From contig OY969816.1 in NCBI GenBank assembly GCA_963703385.1, positions 1,240,001 through 1,304,000 of the forward strand: 64,000 bases of DNA. Direction: 5' to 3'. Positions 51,417 through 60,287 of this stretch are shown piece by piece (position 1 is the stretch's first letter; each line of letters starts with the position of its first letter). The position numbers were made by a program, and so were the translations under genes. Source of the DNA: Rhodoblastus sp963703385. Lineage in GTDB: Bacteria; Pseudomonadota; Alphaproteobacteria; Rhizobiales; Beijerinckiaceae. The notes under the pieces were generated by a model. The model was given only the letters and a program-made list of their open reading frames with translations. It did not search any database and was not told where the DNA came from.

Positions 51417-53751
51417 GTGCCGAAAAGACCCGCTCCCAGAAAACCCCCCATGCCGTCCCGCGAGGACATTCTCGCCTTCATCGCCCGCGAGCGCGCGGCG
51501 GCGGGGGAGGCGGCGCCCGCAAAGATCGGCAAGCGCGAGATCACCCGCGCTTTCGGCATTCGCGGCGACGACAAGATCCTTCTGAAAAAAATCCTGAAAG
51601 AGCTGGAAATCGACGGCGAGATCGAGCGCTCGCGAACAGGCCTGCACGAGAAAGGCGCGCTGCCGCAGATCGTCCTCGCCGACATCGTCTCCCGCGACCG
51701 CGACGGCGACCTGATCGCCACGCCCGCCGAGTGGGAGGAGGACCTCGGCCCACTCCCGCGGATAATTGTTTTCGCGCCGAAAAAGCCTCGTCCCGGCATG
51801 CGTCAGGGTTCTTTTGCGCCGGGGATCGGCGACCGCGCGCTGCTGCGCGTTGCGCCTTTGCGCGAGACCGGAGGCCCCGGCTATTCCGGTCGGGTGGTCA
51901 AGATTTCTTTCACGCGCCGCCAGGCGCCTGCTGGGAATATTCCGCGAGGATCCGCGCGGCGGCGGGGGGCGCATCGTCCCGGTCGACAAAAAACTGCGCG
52001 ACAAGGAATTCCACGTCGCCGAGGCCGATCGCTTTGACGCCCGCGACGGCGATCTGGTCAGCGTCGAGACTCTTGCGCGCGGACGGCTCGGCCTGCCGGT
52101 CGCCAAGGTTCGCGAGCGGCTTGGCTCGATGAACAGCGAGAAGGCGATCAGCCTGATCGCCATCAACGTCCATGGCATTCCGGACGTGTTCCGGACCGAG
52201 ACCATCGAGGCGTCGGAACACGCCAAACCGGCGCGGATCGAAGCCGAAGGTTTTAGGCGCGACGACTGGCGCTCGCTGCCGCTGGTCACCATCGACCCGC
52301 CCGACGCCAAGGACCATGATGACGCGGTCCACGCCGCGCCCGACGACGCGCCGGACAATCCCAACGGTTTTATCGTCACCGTCGCCATAGCCGACATCAG
52401 TTGGTACGTGCGGCCGGGCGGGGCGCTGGACCGCGAGGCCCTGGATCGCGGCAATTCGGTCTATTTCCCGGACCGCGTCGTACCCATGCTGCCCGAGCGC
52501 ATCTCCAACAACCTGTGCTCGCTGCTTCAGGGCGAGGACCGCCCGGCGCTGGCCTGCCGGATGCGGATCGGCCGGGACGGTCACAAGATCGGCCACAGCT
52601 TTCATCGCGTGATGATGCGCTCGGCGGCGAAACTCTCTTACCAGCAGGCTCAGGACGCCATCGACGGCCGCCCGGACGCCACGACCCGGCCGCTGCTCGA
52701 CGAGGTTTTGCGGCCGTTGTGGAGGGCCCACGAGGCGACGAAAATCGCGCGCGAAAAACGCTCGCCGCTCGATCTCGACCTGCCCGAGCGCAAGATTTTG
52801 CTCAAGGACGACGGCACGGTGGACCGGGTGCTGACGCCGCCGAGGCTCGACGCCCATCGATTGATCGAGGAATTCATGATCCTCGCCAATGTCGCCGCCG
52901 CCGAAACGCTCGAGGCGCAGAAATCCCATCTCATCTACCGCGCCCATGACGAGCCGTCGGTCGAGAAGCTCAACGCGCTGTCGGAATTTCTCGCGACCAT
53001 CGGCATCAAGCTCGCCAAGGGCCAGGTGCTGAAGCCGACGCAGTTCAACGCGATTCTCGCCAAGGTCCGCGGCACGGAGCATGAGAATGTCGTCAACGAA
53101 ATCGTGCTGCGCACCCAGGCGCAGGCCGAATATGTGGCGGAGAATTACGGGCATTTCGGCCTGCATCTGCGGCGCTACGCCCATTTCACCTCGCCGATCC
53201 GCCGCTACGCCGATCTCATCGTCCATCGCGCTTTGGTGAGGGCGCTCGAACTCGGTCCCGGCGGCCTGCCTGAAATGGGCCGCGACCATCTCGCCGAGAT
53301 CGCGGCGCGGATTTCCGCCTGCGAGCGCCGCGCCATGGCCGCCGAGCGCGAGACGACCGACCGTCTGATCGCGGTCTTTCTCGCCGACAAGATCGGCGCG
53401 AGTTTCGAGGGCCGCATCGCCGGGGTCACCCCCTCCGGCCTGTTCGTGAAATTGAGCGAGACGGGCGCCGACGGCTTCGTGCCGGCCTCGACGCTCGGCA
53501 ACGATTATTTCCGTTTCGAGGAGGCGCATATGGCCATGATCGGCTCGCGCTCCGGCGAGACCTTTCAGCTGGGCGACGCCGTGACGGTGCGGCTGGTCGA
53601 GGCCGCGCCTTTCGCCGGGGCGCTGCGCTTCGAAATGCTGAGCGAGGGCAAGCCGCGGGTCGGCCGCGCCGGCGCGCTGAAAGCCAAGTCGTCGCCGATG
53701 AAAACCAGGAAATCCCCGCTTAAAACTTCGCGGCGGCGGGCGCGCGCATGA
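51417..53751 (+). CDS. rnr: Ribonuclease R, frame interrupted
   Basis: A 3'-5' exoribonuclease for structured RNA, about 777 residues. From a GTG at 51417 (MPKRPAPRKP), an N-terminal winged-helix/cold-shock part is read up to YSGRVVKI near 51905. The next frame continues LSRAARRLLGIFREDPRGGG and holds the RNB catalytic core with TIDPPDAKDHDDAVHA (Asp cluster), RYAHFTSPIRRYADLIVHR, and an S1 domain near the end (SFEGRIAGVTPSGLFVKL). Dropping one T from the T-run in GATTTCTTTC joins them exactly. The break therefore looks like a sequencing indel. The NUDIX gene overlaps its end by 4 bases. Confidence 0.9.
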
Positions 53752-54461
53752 GCCCGGTCGGGGGCGAGGCGAAACCGCGGGCGGCGCGGCCCCACAATTC
53801 GGCGGCGCTGATCCTGATTGACCGTATCGGCGCCAGAAATCCAACCATCCTGCTGGGCCGGCGCCACGCGGCGCTGCAATTCATGCCGGGGAAATTCGTT
53901 TTTCCCGGCGGGCGGCTGGAGCCCGGCGACCGGCGCATGAATATCGCCGGGCCGCTCGACGCCCGGGTCGAGGCGCGGCTGCTCAAGGGCCGCGCCGATC
54001 CCGACCCGATTTTCGCCCGCGCGCTGGCTCTTGCCGCAATTCGCGAAATGTTCGAGGAGACCGGCCTCGTGGTGGGCCTGCGCGATTATGGCGGGCCGGA
54101 CAGGCCGCCCCCGGTCTGGCGGCCTTACGCCGCCCATGATTGCCTGCCCGATCTTCAGGAGCTGCATTTCATCGCCCGCGCCATCACCCCGCCGTTTCTT
54201 GCCAAAAGGTTCGACACCCGCTTTTTCGCGGCCGACGCCGGTAATGTGGCGGCGAAGCGCGACGGCGTCGTCGATTCGGAAGCGGAACTGGTGGAACTGG
54301 TCTGGGCGCCTCTCGACGAGGCGGGCAAACTCGATCTGCCCGGCGTGACGCGGACGGTGCTGGACGAGTTGCGCTTGCGGCTCGACGCCGGCATGAGCCC
54401 GTTTCTGCCGACGCCTTTTTTTCGGCTGAGCCGAGGCAAATGGCGGCGCGACGAGCTTTGA
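53748..54461 (+). CDS. NUDIX hydrolase
   Basis: A 237-residue protein. The Nudix box is complete though with a long insertion before it: GGRLEPGDRR, then ALAAIREMFEETGLVVG with the REx2EExG catalytic core. It hydrolyses a nucleoside-diphosphate-linked substrate, possibly ADP-ribose, CoA or an oxidised nucleotide; the substrate is not set by the box. Its first codon lies inside the rnr stop, an operon link common in alphaproteobacteria. Confidence 0.88.
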   Translation: MSPVGGEAKPRAARPHNSAALILIDRIGARNPTILLGRRHAALQFMPGKFVFPGGRLEPGDRRMNIAGPLDARVEARLLKGRADPDPIFARALALAAIREMFEETGLVVGLRDYGGPDRPPPVWRPYAAHDCLPDLQELHFIARAITPPFLAKRFDTRFFAADAGNVAAKRDGVVDSEAELVELVWAPLDEAGKLDLPGVTRTVLDELRLRLDAGMSPFLPTPFFRLSRGKWRRDEL

Positions 54462-54480
54462 GCGGGAAAGAGGGCGCGCA

Positions 54481-56319
54481 ATAGGCATAGAGGGCGATCC
54501 TGTCGGATCGCACCCCTGCCACACCACCCGGCATGCGGGTCCGCACCGGGCGGTTCGAGGGATTGAGGTTAGGAGAGACGGGGCATCCCCAGCTTGTCCA
54601 ACCATTGCAGAGTCAGCACGGCGTTAAGGAGGAGCCCACTGTTGCGCCACCAGCGGCGGCTGTTTGCCGCGATTGTTCGCGCCACGTTGGGTTTGGCTCC
54701 GAGCGCCAGCAGTTCTCGGTGCATGGTCTTGCCGCGTTTCCACTGCTTAAGCTGGATGGCCCGCAGCCGGTGGCGCATCCATTGATCCAGTTTTAGCCAG
54801 ACCTTCGGTGTTTGCGCCAATCGGAAGTAAGCCTTCCATCCCAGGACGTAAGTCCGTAAGCGGTCCACCACATCCTGCATGCCGCGCCCGCCTGAGCGGC
54901 GGGTGAGTTGCCGGATGCGTTGTTTGAACGTCGCCATCGGCTTGGCGGCGACCCCTCGCTTGACCGCGCCCCCTGGGGCCGTCCAGAAGCTGTAGCCTAG
55001 GAACTTGCGGCCAAACACGCTCGCCACCGCGCTTTTGGCTTCGTTGACCGTGAGACGCAGTGCGCCATACAGCCGTCGAAGCAGCGCCATCACCCGTTCG
55101 CCCGCTTTCCGGCTACGAACATAGACGTTCGCGTCGTCGGCATAGCGCACGAAGTAATGGCCTCGACGCTCCAACTCCTTGTCCACCTCATCGAGCAGGA
55201 CATTCGCCAGCAGCGGCGAGAGCGGCCCTCCTTGCGGAGTTCCTTTCGCGCGCTCCAGGATCACGCCATCCGCCATGATCCCGCTGTGCAAGTAGACCCG
55301 GACCAACCGGATGACACCGGCGTCCACGATCCGCTTTCGCAGGCGGTCGATGAGGATGTCGTGATTGACCCGATCGAAGAATTTCTCCAGGTCCACATCC
55401 ACCACAATTCGCCGGCCCGATTGCACGTATGATTGCGCCGCGAGTACGGCGTCATGCGCGCTTCGACCAGGACGGAAACCGTAGCTGTGTTTGCTGAAGC
55501 TTGGGTCAAGGATGGGTTGCAGGACTTGTAGCAACGCCTGCTGGATCAGCCGATCCGTCACCGTCGGGATGCCAAGCTCACGCTCGCCGCCATCAGGTTT
55601 CGGGATCGTCACCCGTCGCACCGGCATCGGCCGGTACCTGCCTGACAACAATTGTTCGCGGATCGTGGGCCATGCGGCGCGCAGATATTCGGCGGTCTGG
55701 TCGATATTCAGACCGTCAACACCGGCCGCCCCTTTGTTGGACCGCACCCGTTTCCAAGCCTGTTGCAGGTTCTCCCGCGTCAGAGCCGCTTGTAGCAGCC
55801 CCGACCCTGTGTCGCCCGTCTCATGTCGCGGGCCGAGCACTTCATCGCTGTTCGAGTCGCGCGCGGCTTCACCGCCCGCTGTCCCGGACCGCCCTGTTTG
55901 CACAGGCATCTGATGCAATGTGCTCCGCATCGACACGGCGTCGAACACTTTCCCTCGTTCGGCCCTTCGCCAGCGGTCTCCCACCAACTACTACGACCTC
56001 TGCTGACTTCTCGCTCCGGCTCGACACCGTCGCCCTTTCAGGCGTGAGGCGAGACCTCCCCAGGTAAGAGCGCATTCCTTCACTGCGCGACCGCCGGATT
56101 TACGCCGCTTCCCTTTGATCACGAGAGCTTCGCGGTTTCATGCCCGCTCGCCCTGGTCGGCAGCGCCTTCTATCCGGTTCTTGTTCATCGGCCCGCAGCT
56201 TCGATCCACGCTTCCTCCCCACGGTCGGTCACCCTTCCGCAGTTGCGCTTCACTTCGTTTGCCGTGACCAGCTTACGGTGGGACTTCCACCCACAAGAAT
56301 GCGCCCATGCTGGGCGCAC
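54481..56319 (-). mobile_element. Group IIC intron (terminator-targeting) with reverse transcriptase
   Basis: Minus-strand intron of about 1840 bases. The 5' end is GTGCGCCCA (56319-56311). Domain V is seen at about 54555-54520 as GAACCGCCCGG...CCGGGTGG, and the 3' end falls near 54481 with ...CTCTATGCCTAT. The 5' exon is a strong Rho-independent terminator (56326-56349 plus a T-rich tail), 6 bases upstream of the intron start. Insertion just after terminators is the known habit of class C introns, so the placement is well supported. The intron-encoded protein gene is complete. Confidence 0.88.
54569..55930 (-). CDS. ltrA: Group II intron reverse transcriptase/maturase (class C type)
   Basis: A 453-residue intron protein from an ATG at 55930. 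RT motifs in order: NKGAAGVDGLNID, TIPKPDGGERELGIPTVTDR, SYGFRPGRSAHDAV, VVDVDLEKFFDRVNHD, KGTPQGGPLSPLLANVLLDE, catalytic RYADDANVYVRS and KFLGYSFW, then the maturase part with YVLGWKAYFRLAQTPKVW. It ends in SLLLNAV-like sequence without an HNH domain, which fits class C. It promotes splicing and retrohoming of the intron. It differs clearly from the RT at 11558, so the genome carries at least two intron lineages. Confidence 0.94.
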   Translation of the reverse strand: MRSTLHQMPVQTGRSGTAGGEAARDSNSDEVLGPRHETGDTGSGLLQAALTRENLQQAWKRVRSNKGAAGVDGLNIDQTAEYLRAAWPTIREQLLSGRYRPMPVRRVTIPKPDGGERELGIPTVTDRLIQQALLQVLQPILDPSFSKHSYGFRPGRSAHDAVLAAQSYVQSGRRIVVDVDLEKFFDRVNHDILIDRLRKRIVDAGVIRLVRVYLHSGIMADGVILERAKGTPQGGPLSPLLANVLLDEVDKELERRGHYFVRYADDANVYVRSRKAGERVMALLRRLYGALRLTVNEAKSAVASVFGRKFLGYSFWTAPGGAVKRGVAAKPMATFKQRIRQLTRRSGGRGMQDVVDRLRTYVLGWKAYFRLAQTPKVWLKLDQWMRHRLRAIQLKQWKRGKTMHRELLALGAKPNVARTIAANSRRWWRNSGLLLNAVLTLQWLDKLGMPRLS

Positions 56320-56325
56320 AAAATA

Positions 56326-56349
56326 AAAGCCGCTCAAAAGAGCGGCTTT
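56326..56349 (-). terminator. Rho-independent terminator, target of the group IIC intron
   Basis: A perfect 10-bp stem, AAAGCCGCTC / GAGCGGCTTT, with an AAAA/TTTT loop. Read on the minus strand it is followed by ATTTT, then the intron. It serves the Gly/Tyr-rich protein gene upstream on that strand. Confidence 0.93.
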
Positions 56350-56490
56350 CATCATTTCCGGCTGAGCGGAGGCTTGTCCGCCCCATACTCCAATACGCGC
56401 GCTCAACCAGATTTTGTGTCGCTAAACGCTTCACCCCCGGCCGCGATGCGTTTCAGAGGAAACGCGTCGCGGCGCGAGTGGTTCAGGTTC

Positions 56491-56913
56491 TCACCAGTCC
56501 CAGGGGCTCCAGCCGCCACGGCGGCCGCCCCACGGGCCACCCCAGCCGCCACGATCGTAGTCGTCGTCATAACCACGGCCATAACCGTTACCCCGGCCGC
56601 GCCAGTCGGTGTCGCCACCGCCGCCCATGCTGAAGTTCATGTGACCACGACCATGACCACGGCCATAGCCGCTGCCATAACCACGGCCGCCATAATAGTC
56701 GTCATAGCCATCGCGGCCGTAGCCATAGCCGTAGGGGCCGTAGCCGCCGTAGGCGTAGGGCGGCGGATAGCCATAGCCCGGCATCGGCGCAACCGGCGCC
56801 GCGGCAGGAGCCTGGGCCGGAGCCTGAGCCGGAGCCGTCGCAGTCTGCGCCAGGGCGACCCCGGCAATCATGCTCATTCCCGCCGCCAGGGCGGCCATCT
56901 TGATCAAACGCAT
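56491..56913 (-). CDS. Gly/Tyr-rich secreted protein (sulfur-globule-protein-like)
   Basis: A 140-residue exported protein. The signal peptide is MRLIKMAALAAGMSMIAGVALA. A Pro/Ala linker follows (APAQAPAQAPAAAPVAP), then a region of G-Y-G and G-R-G repeats (YGGYGPYGYGYGRDGYDDY, GRGYGSGYGRGHGRGH), ending in Trp/Gly (GGWGGPWGG). This low-complexity composition is shared with sulfur-globule envelope proteins of phototrophic sulfur bacteria and with some structural or matrix proteins; composition alone does not prove function. The start at 56913 is chosen from the signal peptide. The upstream region (56930-57075) is strongly AT-rich and probably contains its promoter. Confidence 0.6.
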   Translation of the reverse strand: MRLIKMAALAAGMSMIAGVALAQTATAPAQAPAQAPAAAPVAPMPGYGYPPPYAYGGYGPYGYGYGRDGYDDYYGGRGYGSGYGRGHGRGHMNFSMGGGGDTDWRGRGNGYGRGYDDDYDRGGWGGPWGGRRGGWSPWDW

Positions 56914-57146
56914 TGAAACCCTCCCGGTTTCGACTGTTAACCCAGCGTGAGTTGTTAGCCCTTGTGCTGAGATCCGCGACCGTCGGCCGCTGATTGCATT
57001 GCGAGCATATGAATATATGAATATGTTGCATTGATCCAGATTAAATTCGCCTGAAAGTAAATTTTTTTTTCGCAATGAGGGAAGCCCGCCGATCGTGACG
57101 GAAGCCGGCGCTTTTTCCCTGTCGAAATCATGGCCTATAAGGCGTC

Positions 57147-58319
57147 ATGTTGTCCAGTTTCAATTCGCCGACCCGCAAGGCCCTGGTCGCGGCGATTTCC
57201 TGCATTTCGATCGTCGGAATCGGCCTCTCTTTGGTGATTCCGCTGTTGGCGCTGCGGCTCGAGGCCGCCGGCTTTCCCGCCCATGACAATGGCCTTCACA
57301 TTGCCGTGAGCGGGCTGGCCACCTGGGCCGGCGCGCCTTTGACGCCGATCCTGGCGCGGACCTTCGGCGTCAGGGCCCTGCTTTTCGCGGCGATTTTCCT
57401 CGCGGTCGGGACGCTGCTCGGTTTCGCCTTTTGCGGCGATTATCGTGTCTGGCTGGCGCTCCGGGCTTTTTTTGGCCTGTCGCTCACAATTATCTTTGTG
57501 GTTAGCGAATTCTGGATCAGCGCGGCCGCGCCGCCCGGTCAGCGCGGCATGGTTCTCGGGCTTTATGCAACCGTTCTGGCGGCGGGCTTCGCGCTTGGGC
57601 CCGCCTTGCTCAGCGTCACCGGCGCGAAAGGGCTGCTGCCTTTCCTGGTCGCGGCGGGTCTCGTCGCCGCCGCCGCCATCCCGGTGGCCCTCGCGGGGGC
57701 GGGGGCGGCGGCCAAGATCGAGGGGCCGGGCTGGCCGGACTGGCGCGCGATTTTCGCCGCCGCGCCGCTCGCGCTGGGCGCCGGCCTGCTTTACGGCGCG
57801 TTCGAGACCGGGCTCAACGGCCTTTTGCCGGTTTTCGGCCTGCGCGCCGGCTTTTCCCCCGCGTGGGCGACCTTCCAGCTCACTTTGGTCGCTTTCGGCA
57901 ATGTGATCTTTCCCGTGCCGCTCGGCATGATCGCCGACCGGACGAGAAAAAACCGGCTGCTCGTCCTTTTCGCTCTGTTCGGCTTCGCCGGCGCGCTCGC
58001 CTTGCCGGCCTTCGTCGCCGACCCCGTCGCCTATGGCGCGGGACTTTTCGTCTGGGGCGGGGTGGTCGGCGGGATTTATACCGTCGGCCTCGCCATGCTG
58101 GCCGACAAATTCCAGGGCGCGCGGCTCGCTTCGGCCAACGCCGCCTATATCATGATGTATGCGCTCGGCATGATGGCGGGGCCGCCGATCCTCGGCCTCG
58201 GACTCGATATCGCGCCGCCGCGCGGCCTTTTCGACGCCCTTGCGCTGTTGTTCATGGCTTTCCTGGGCCTGGCCGCCGCGCTGATGGGGCCTTTCCGGCG
58301 TCAGCCCCGGCCGCGATAG
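57147..58319 (+). CDS. MFS transporter (12-span)
   Basis: A 390-residue major facilitator protein with about twelve spans. It has MFS patterns such as GLHIAVSGLATWAGAPLTPILARTFG, RAFFGLSLTIIFVVSEFWIS and PLGMIADRTRKNRLLV. The branch with VVSEFWI resembles YcaD-like efflux permeases; a substrate cannot be named. Its 3' end overlaps queF, which is on the opposite strand. Confidence 0.85.
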   Translation: MLSSFNSPTRKALVAAISCISIVGIGLSLVIPLLALRLEAAGFPAHDNGLHIAVSGLATWAGAPLTPILARTFGVRALLFAAIFLAVGTLLGFAFCGDYRVWLALRAFFGLSLTIIFVVSEFWISAAAPPGQRGMVLGLYATVLAAGFALGPALLSVTGAKGLLPFLVAAGLVAAAAIPVALAGAGAAAKIEGPGWPDWRAIFAAAPLALGAGLLYGAFETGLNGLLPVFGLRAGFSPAWATFQLTLVAFGNVIFPVPLGMIADRTRKNRLLVLFALFGFAGALALPAFVADPVAYGAGLFVWGGVVGGIYTVGLAMLADKFQGARLASANAAYIMMYALGMMAGPPILGLGLDIAPPRGLFDALALLFMAFLGLAAALMGPFRRQPRPR

Positions 58320-58763
58320 GGCGGGACGCCCTGATCCGGCAGCCACAGGTTTTTCGGCGGCTCGCCGGTCTGCCAGAACACGTCGATCGGCATCCCTCCG
58401 CGCGGGAACCAATACGCCGCCGATGCGCAGCCAGCGCGGCGCCAGCGCGGCCACCAGGTCCTTGGCGATGCGGATCGTGCAGGCCTCGTGAAAGGCGCCG
58501 TGGTTGCGAAACGAGGCGAGATAAAGCTTGAAAGACTTTGATTCAACGAGAAATTGATCCGGCACATAGTCGATCACGAGATGAGCGAAATCGGGCTGGC
58601 CGGTGACCGGACAAAGCAAGGTGAATTCCGGCTGGGTGAAGCGCGCGACATAATCGACATCCGCGTGCGGATTGGGCACGCGGTCGAGCACCGCCTCGTC
58701 CGGGCTTTGCGGCGTTTTCGCCCGCGCGCCGAGCATTCCGGCGCCGTCGTGGGTCTTGACCAT
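58301..58763 (-). CDS. queF: NADPH-dependent 7-cyano-7-deazaguanine reductase QueF, frame interrupted
   Basis: QueF reduces preQ0 to preQ1 in queuosine synthesis. From an ATG at 58763 the product has FTLLCPVTGQPDFAHL (catalytic Cys), YVPDQFLVESKSFKLYL (the QueF motif ESKSxK) and NHGAFHEACT. The frame is lost after RWLRIGG; the next frame gives YWFPRGGMPIDVFWQTG, the conserved end, and stops at 58301. Removing one G near 58410 restores a 153-residue enzyme of the short (YkvM) type. This is almost certainly an assembly indel. It overlaps the MFS gene tail to tail by 19 bases. Confidence 0.88.
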
Positions 58764-58850
58764 GCGAAGAATCCTTTTTCGCCGGTTTACGTTCGCGCGG
58801 CGCTCGGAGCAAGGCCCCACCCGGATCGCCATAGCCCGTCCGATAGACGG

Positions 58851-58908
58851 GCGTCTCTCGACGCCCTATGCACGGCCACCCTCCCCAAGAAGGGGAGGGA
58901 TTTACAAG
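58851..58908 (+). repeat. REP-like repeat and small hairpin upstream of eno
   Basis: GCGTCTCTCGACGCCCTATG (58851-58870) matches the unit within 44456-44475 at 17 of 20 positions. It is followed by a CTCCCC-AAGA-AGGGGAG hairpin. It lies in the eno upstream region and belongs to the same dispersed repeat family. Confidence 0.6.
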
Positions 58909-58998
58909 CGTCTTTGGCCAAGGACCATCTTTTTTATTTCACTCATCCGGCGTAGAAGGCCGGCAAACAGGATTCGAAAAGCCGAAGAGGTAGGGGCC

Positions 58999-60282
58999 AT
59001 GACTGAGATTATCGACATCGTCGCACGTGAAATCCTGGATTCGCGCGGCAATCCCACGGTCGAGGTCGATGTGACCCTGGAGGACGGCTCGTTCGGCCGC
59101 GCCGCCGTGCCCTCGGGCGCCTCGACCGGCGTCCATGAGGCGGTCGAATTGCGCGACGGCGACCAGGCCCGCTTTTCCGGCAAGGGCGTGCTCAAGGCGG
59201 TGGAATCGGTCAATGGCGAGATTTTCGACGCCATTTCCGGCCTCGACGCCGAGGAACAGGTCGCCATCGACATGGCCTTGATCGAACTCGACGGCGCGCC
59301 CAACAAGGCCCGGCTCGGCGCCAACGCCATTCTCGGCGTCTCGCTCGCGGTCGCCAAGGCGGCGGCCGACGCCTCGAAACTGCCGCTCCACCGCTATATC
59401 GGCGGCACACAGGCCCGCGTGCTGCCGACCCCGCAAATGAATATCGTCAATGGCGGCGTCCATGCCGACAATCCGATCGATTTTCAGGAATTCATGATCC
59501 TGCCGGTCGGCGCCGGCAGCATCCGCGAGGCGGTGCGCTGGGGCGCGGAAGTGTTCCACACCCTGAAATCGGCGCTGAAAAAGGCCGGCCTCAACACCAA
59601 TGTCGGCGACGAGGGCGGCTTCGCCCCCAATCTGCCGTCGGCGGAAGCCGCGCTCGATTACATCTGCAAGGCGATTGAAACGGCGGGCTTCAAACTCGGC
59701 GACGATATCGCGCTCGGTCTCGATCCCGCTTCGAGCGAATTCTTCAAGGACGGCGCGTATCATTATACCGGCGAGGGCAAGGTCCGCTCGATCCAGGAAC
59801 AGGCCGAATATCTGAAAAAACTGGCCGACGCCTATCCGATTATTTCGATCGAGGACGGCAACGCCGAGGACGACTGGGAAGGCTGGAAGATCACCACCGA
59901 TCTCCTCGGCAAGCAGATTCAGATCGTCGGCGACGATATTTTCGTCACCAATGTCGAGCGCCTGGGCGAGGGCATCAAAAAGGGCGTCGCCAATTCCATC
60001 CTGATCAAGGTCAACCAAATCGGCACCCTGACCGAGACGCTCAACGCCGTCGATATGGCCCAGCGCGCCGGGTATACGGCGGTCATTTCGCACCGTTCCG
60101 GCGAGACCGAGGATTCGACCATCGCCGATCTCGCGGTGGCGACCAATTGCGGGCAGATCAAGACCGGCTCGCTCGCCCGCTCCGACCGGCTGGCCAAATA
60201 TAACCAGCTCATCCGCATCGAAGAGGAGCTGGGCAATCAGGCGGTCTATCTCGGCCGCGAGGCGTTCAAGGCTTTGGCCTGA
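58999..60282 (+). CDS. eno: Enolase
   Basis: A 427-residue glycolytic enzyme that converts 2-phosphoglycerate to phosphoenolpyruvate. Key regions: REILDSRGNPTVEVDV, GASTGVHEAVELRDGD, the Mg-binding LGLDPASSEF, ISIEDGNAEDDWEGW and VGDDIFVTN, the catalytic Lys in LIKVNQIGTLTET, and SHRSGETEDSTIADL. The ATG at 58999 follows an AGAGGTAGGG ribosome site. All active-site residues are present. A transporter gene follows after 5 bases. Confidence 0.97.
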   Translation: MTEIIDIVAREILDSRGNPTVEVDVTLEDGSFGRAAVPSGASTGVHEAVELRDGDQARFSGKGVLKAVESVNGEIFDAISGLDAEEQVAIDMALIELDGAPNKARLGANAILGVSLAVAKAAADASKLPLHRYIGGTQARVLPTPQMNIVNGGVHADNPIDFQEFMILPVGAGSIREAVRWGAEVFHTLKSALKKAGLNTNVGDEGGFAPNLPSAEAALDYICKAIETAGFKLGDDIALGLDPASSEFFKDGAYHYTGEGKVRSIQEQAEYLKKLADAYPIISIEDGNAEDDWEGWKITTDLLGKQIQIVGDDIFVTNVERLGEGIKKGVANSILIKVNQIGTLTETLNAVDMAQRAGYTAVISHRSGETEDSTIADLAVATNCGQIKTGSLARSDRLAKYNQLIRIEEELGNQAVYLGREAFKALA

Positions 60283-60287
60283 GCCTT

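Noticed and set aside
51257..52454. An N-terminal extension of the DHA2 transporter by about 400 residues
   Set aside because: The extension is antisense to rnr, Arg/Ser-rich and without domain; the MFS family begins at the chosen start.
57135..58832. A 565-codon minus-strand open frame covering queF and the MFS gene
   Set aside because: Only its first ~120 codons are QueF; the rest is the run-on after a frame break, antisense to the MFS transporter.
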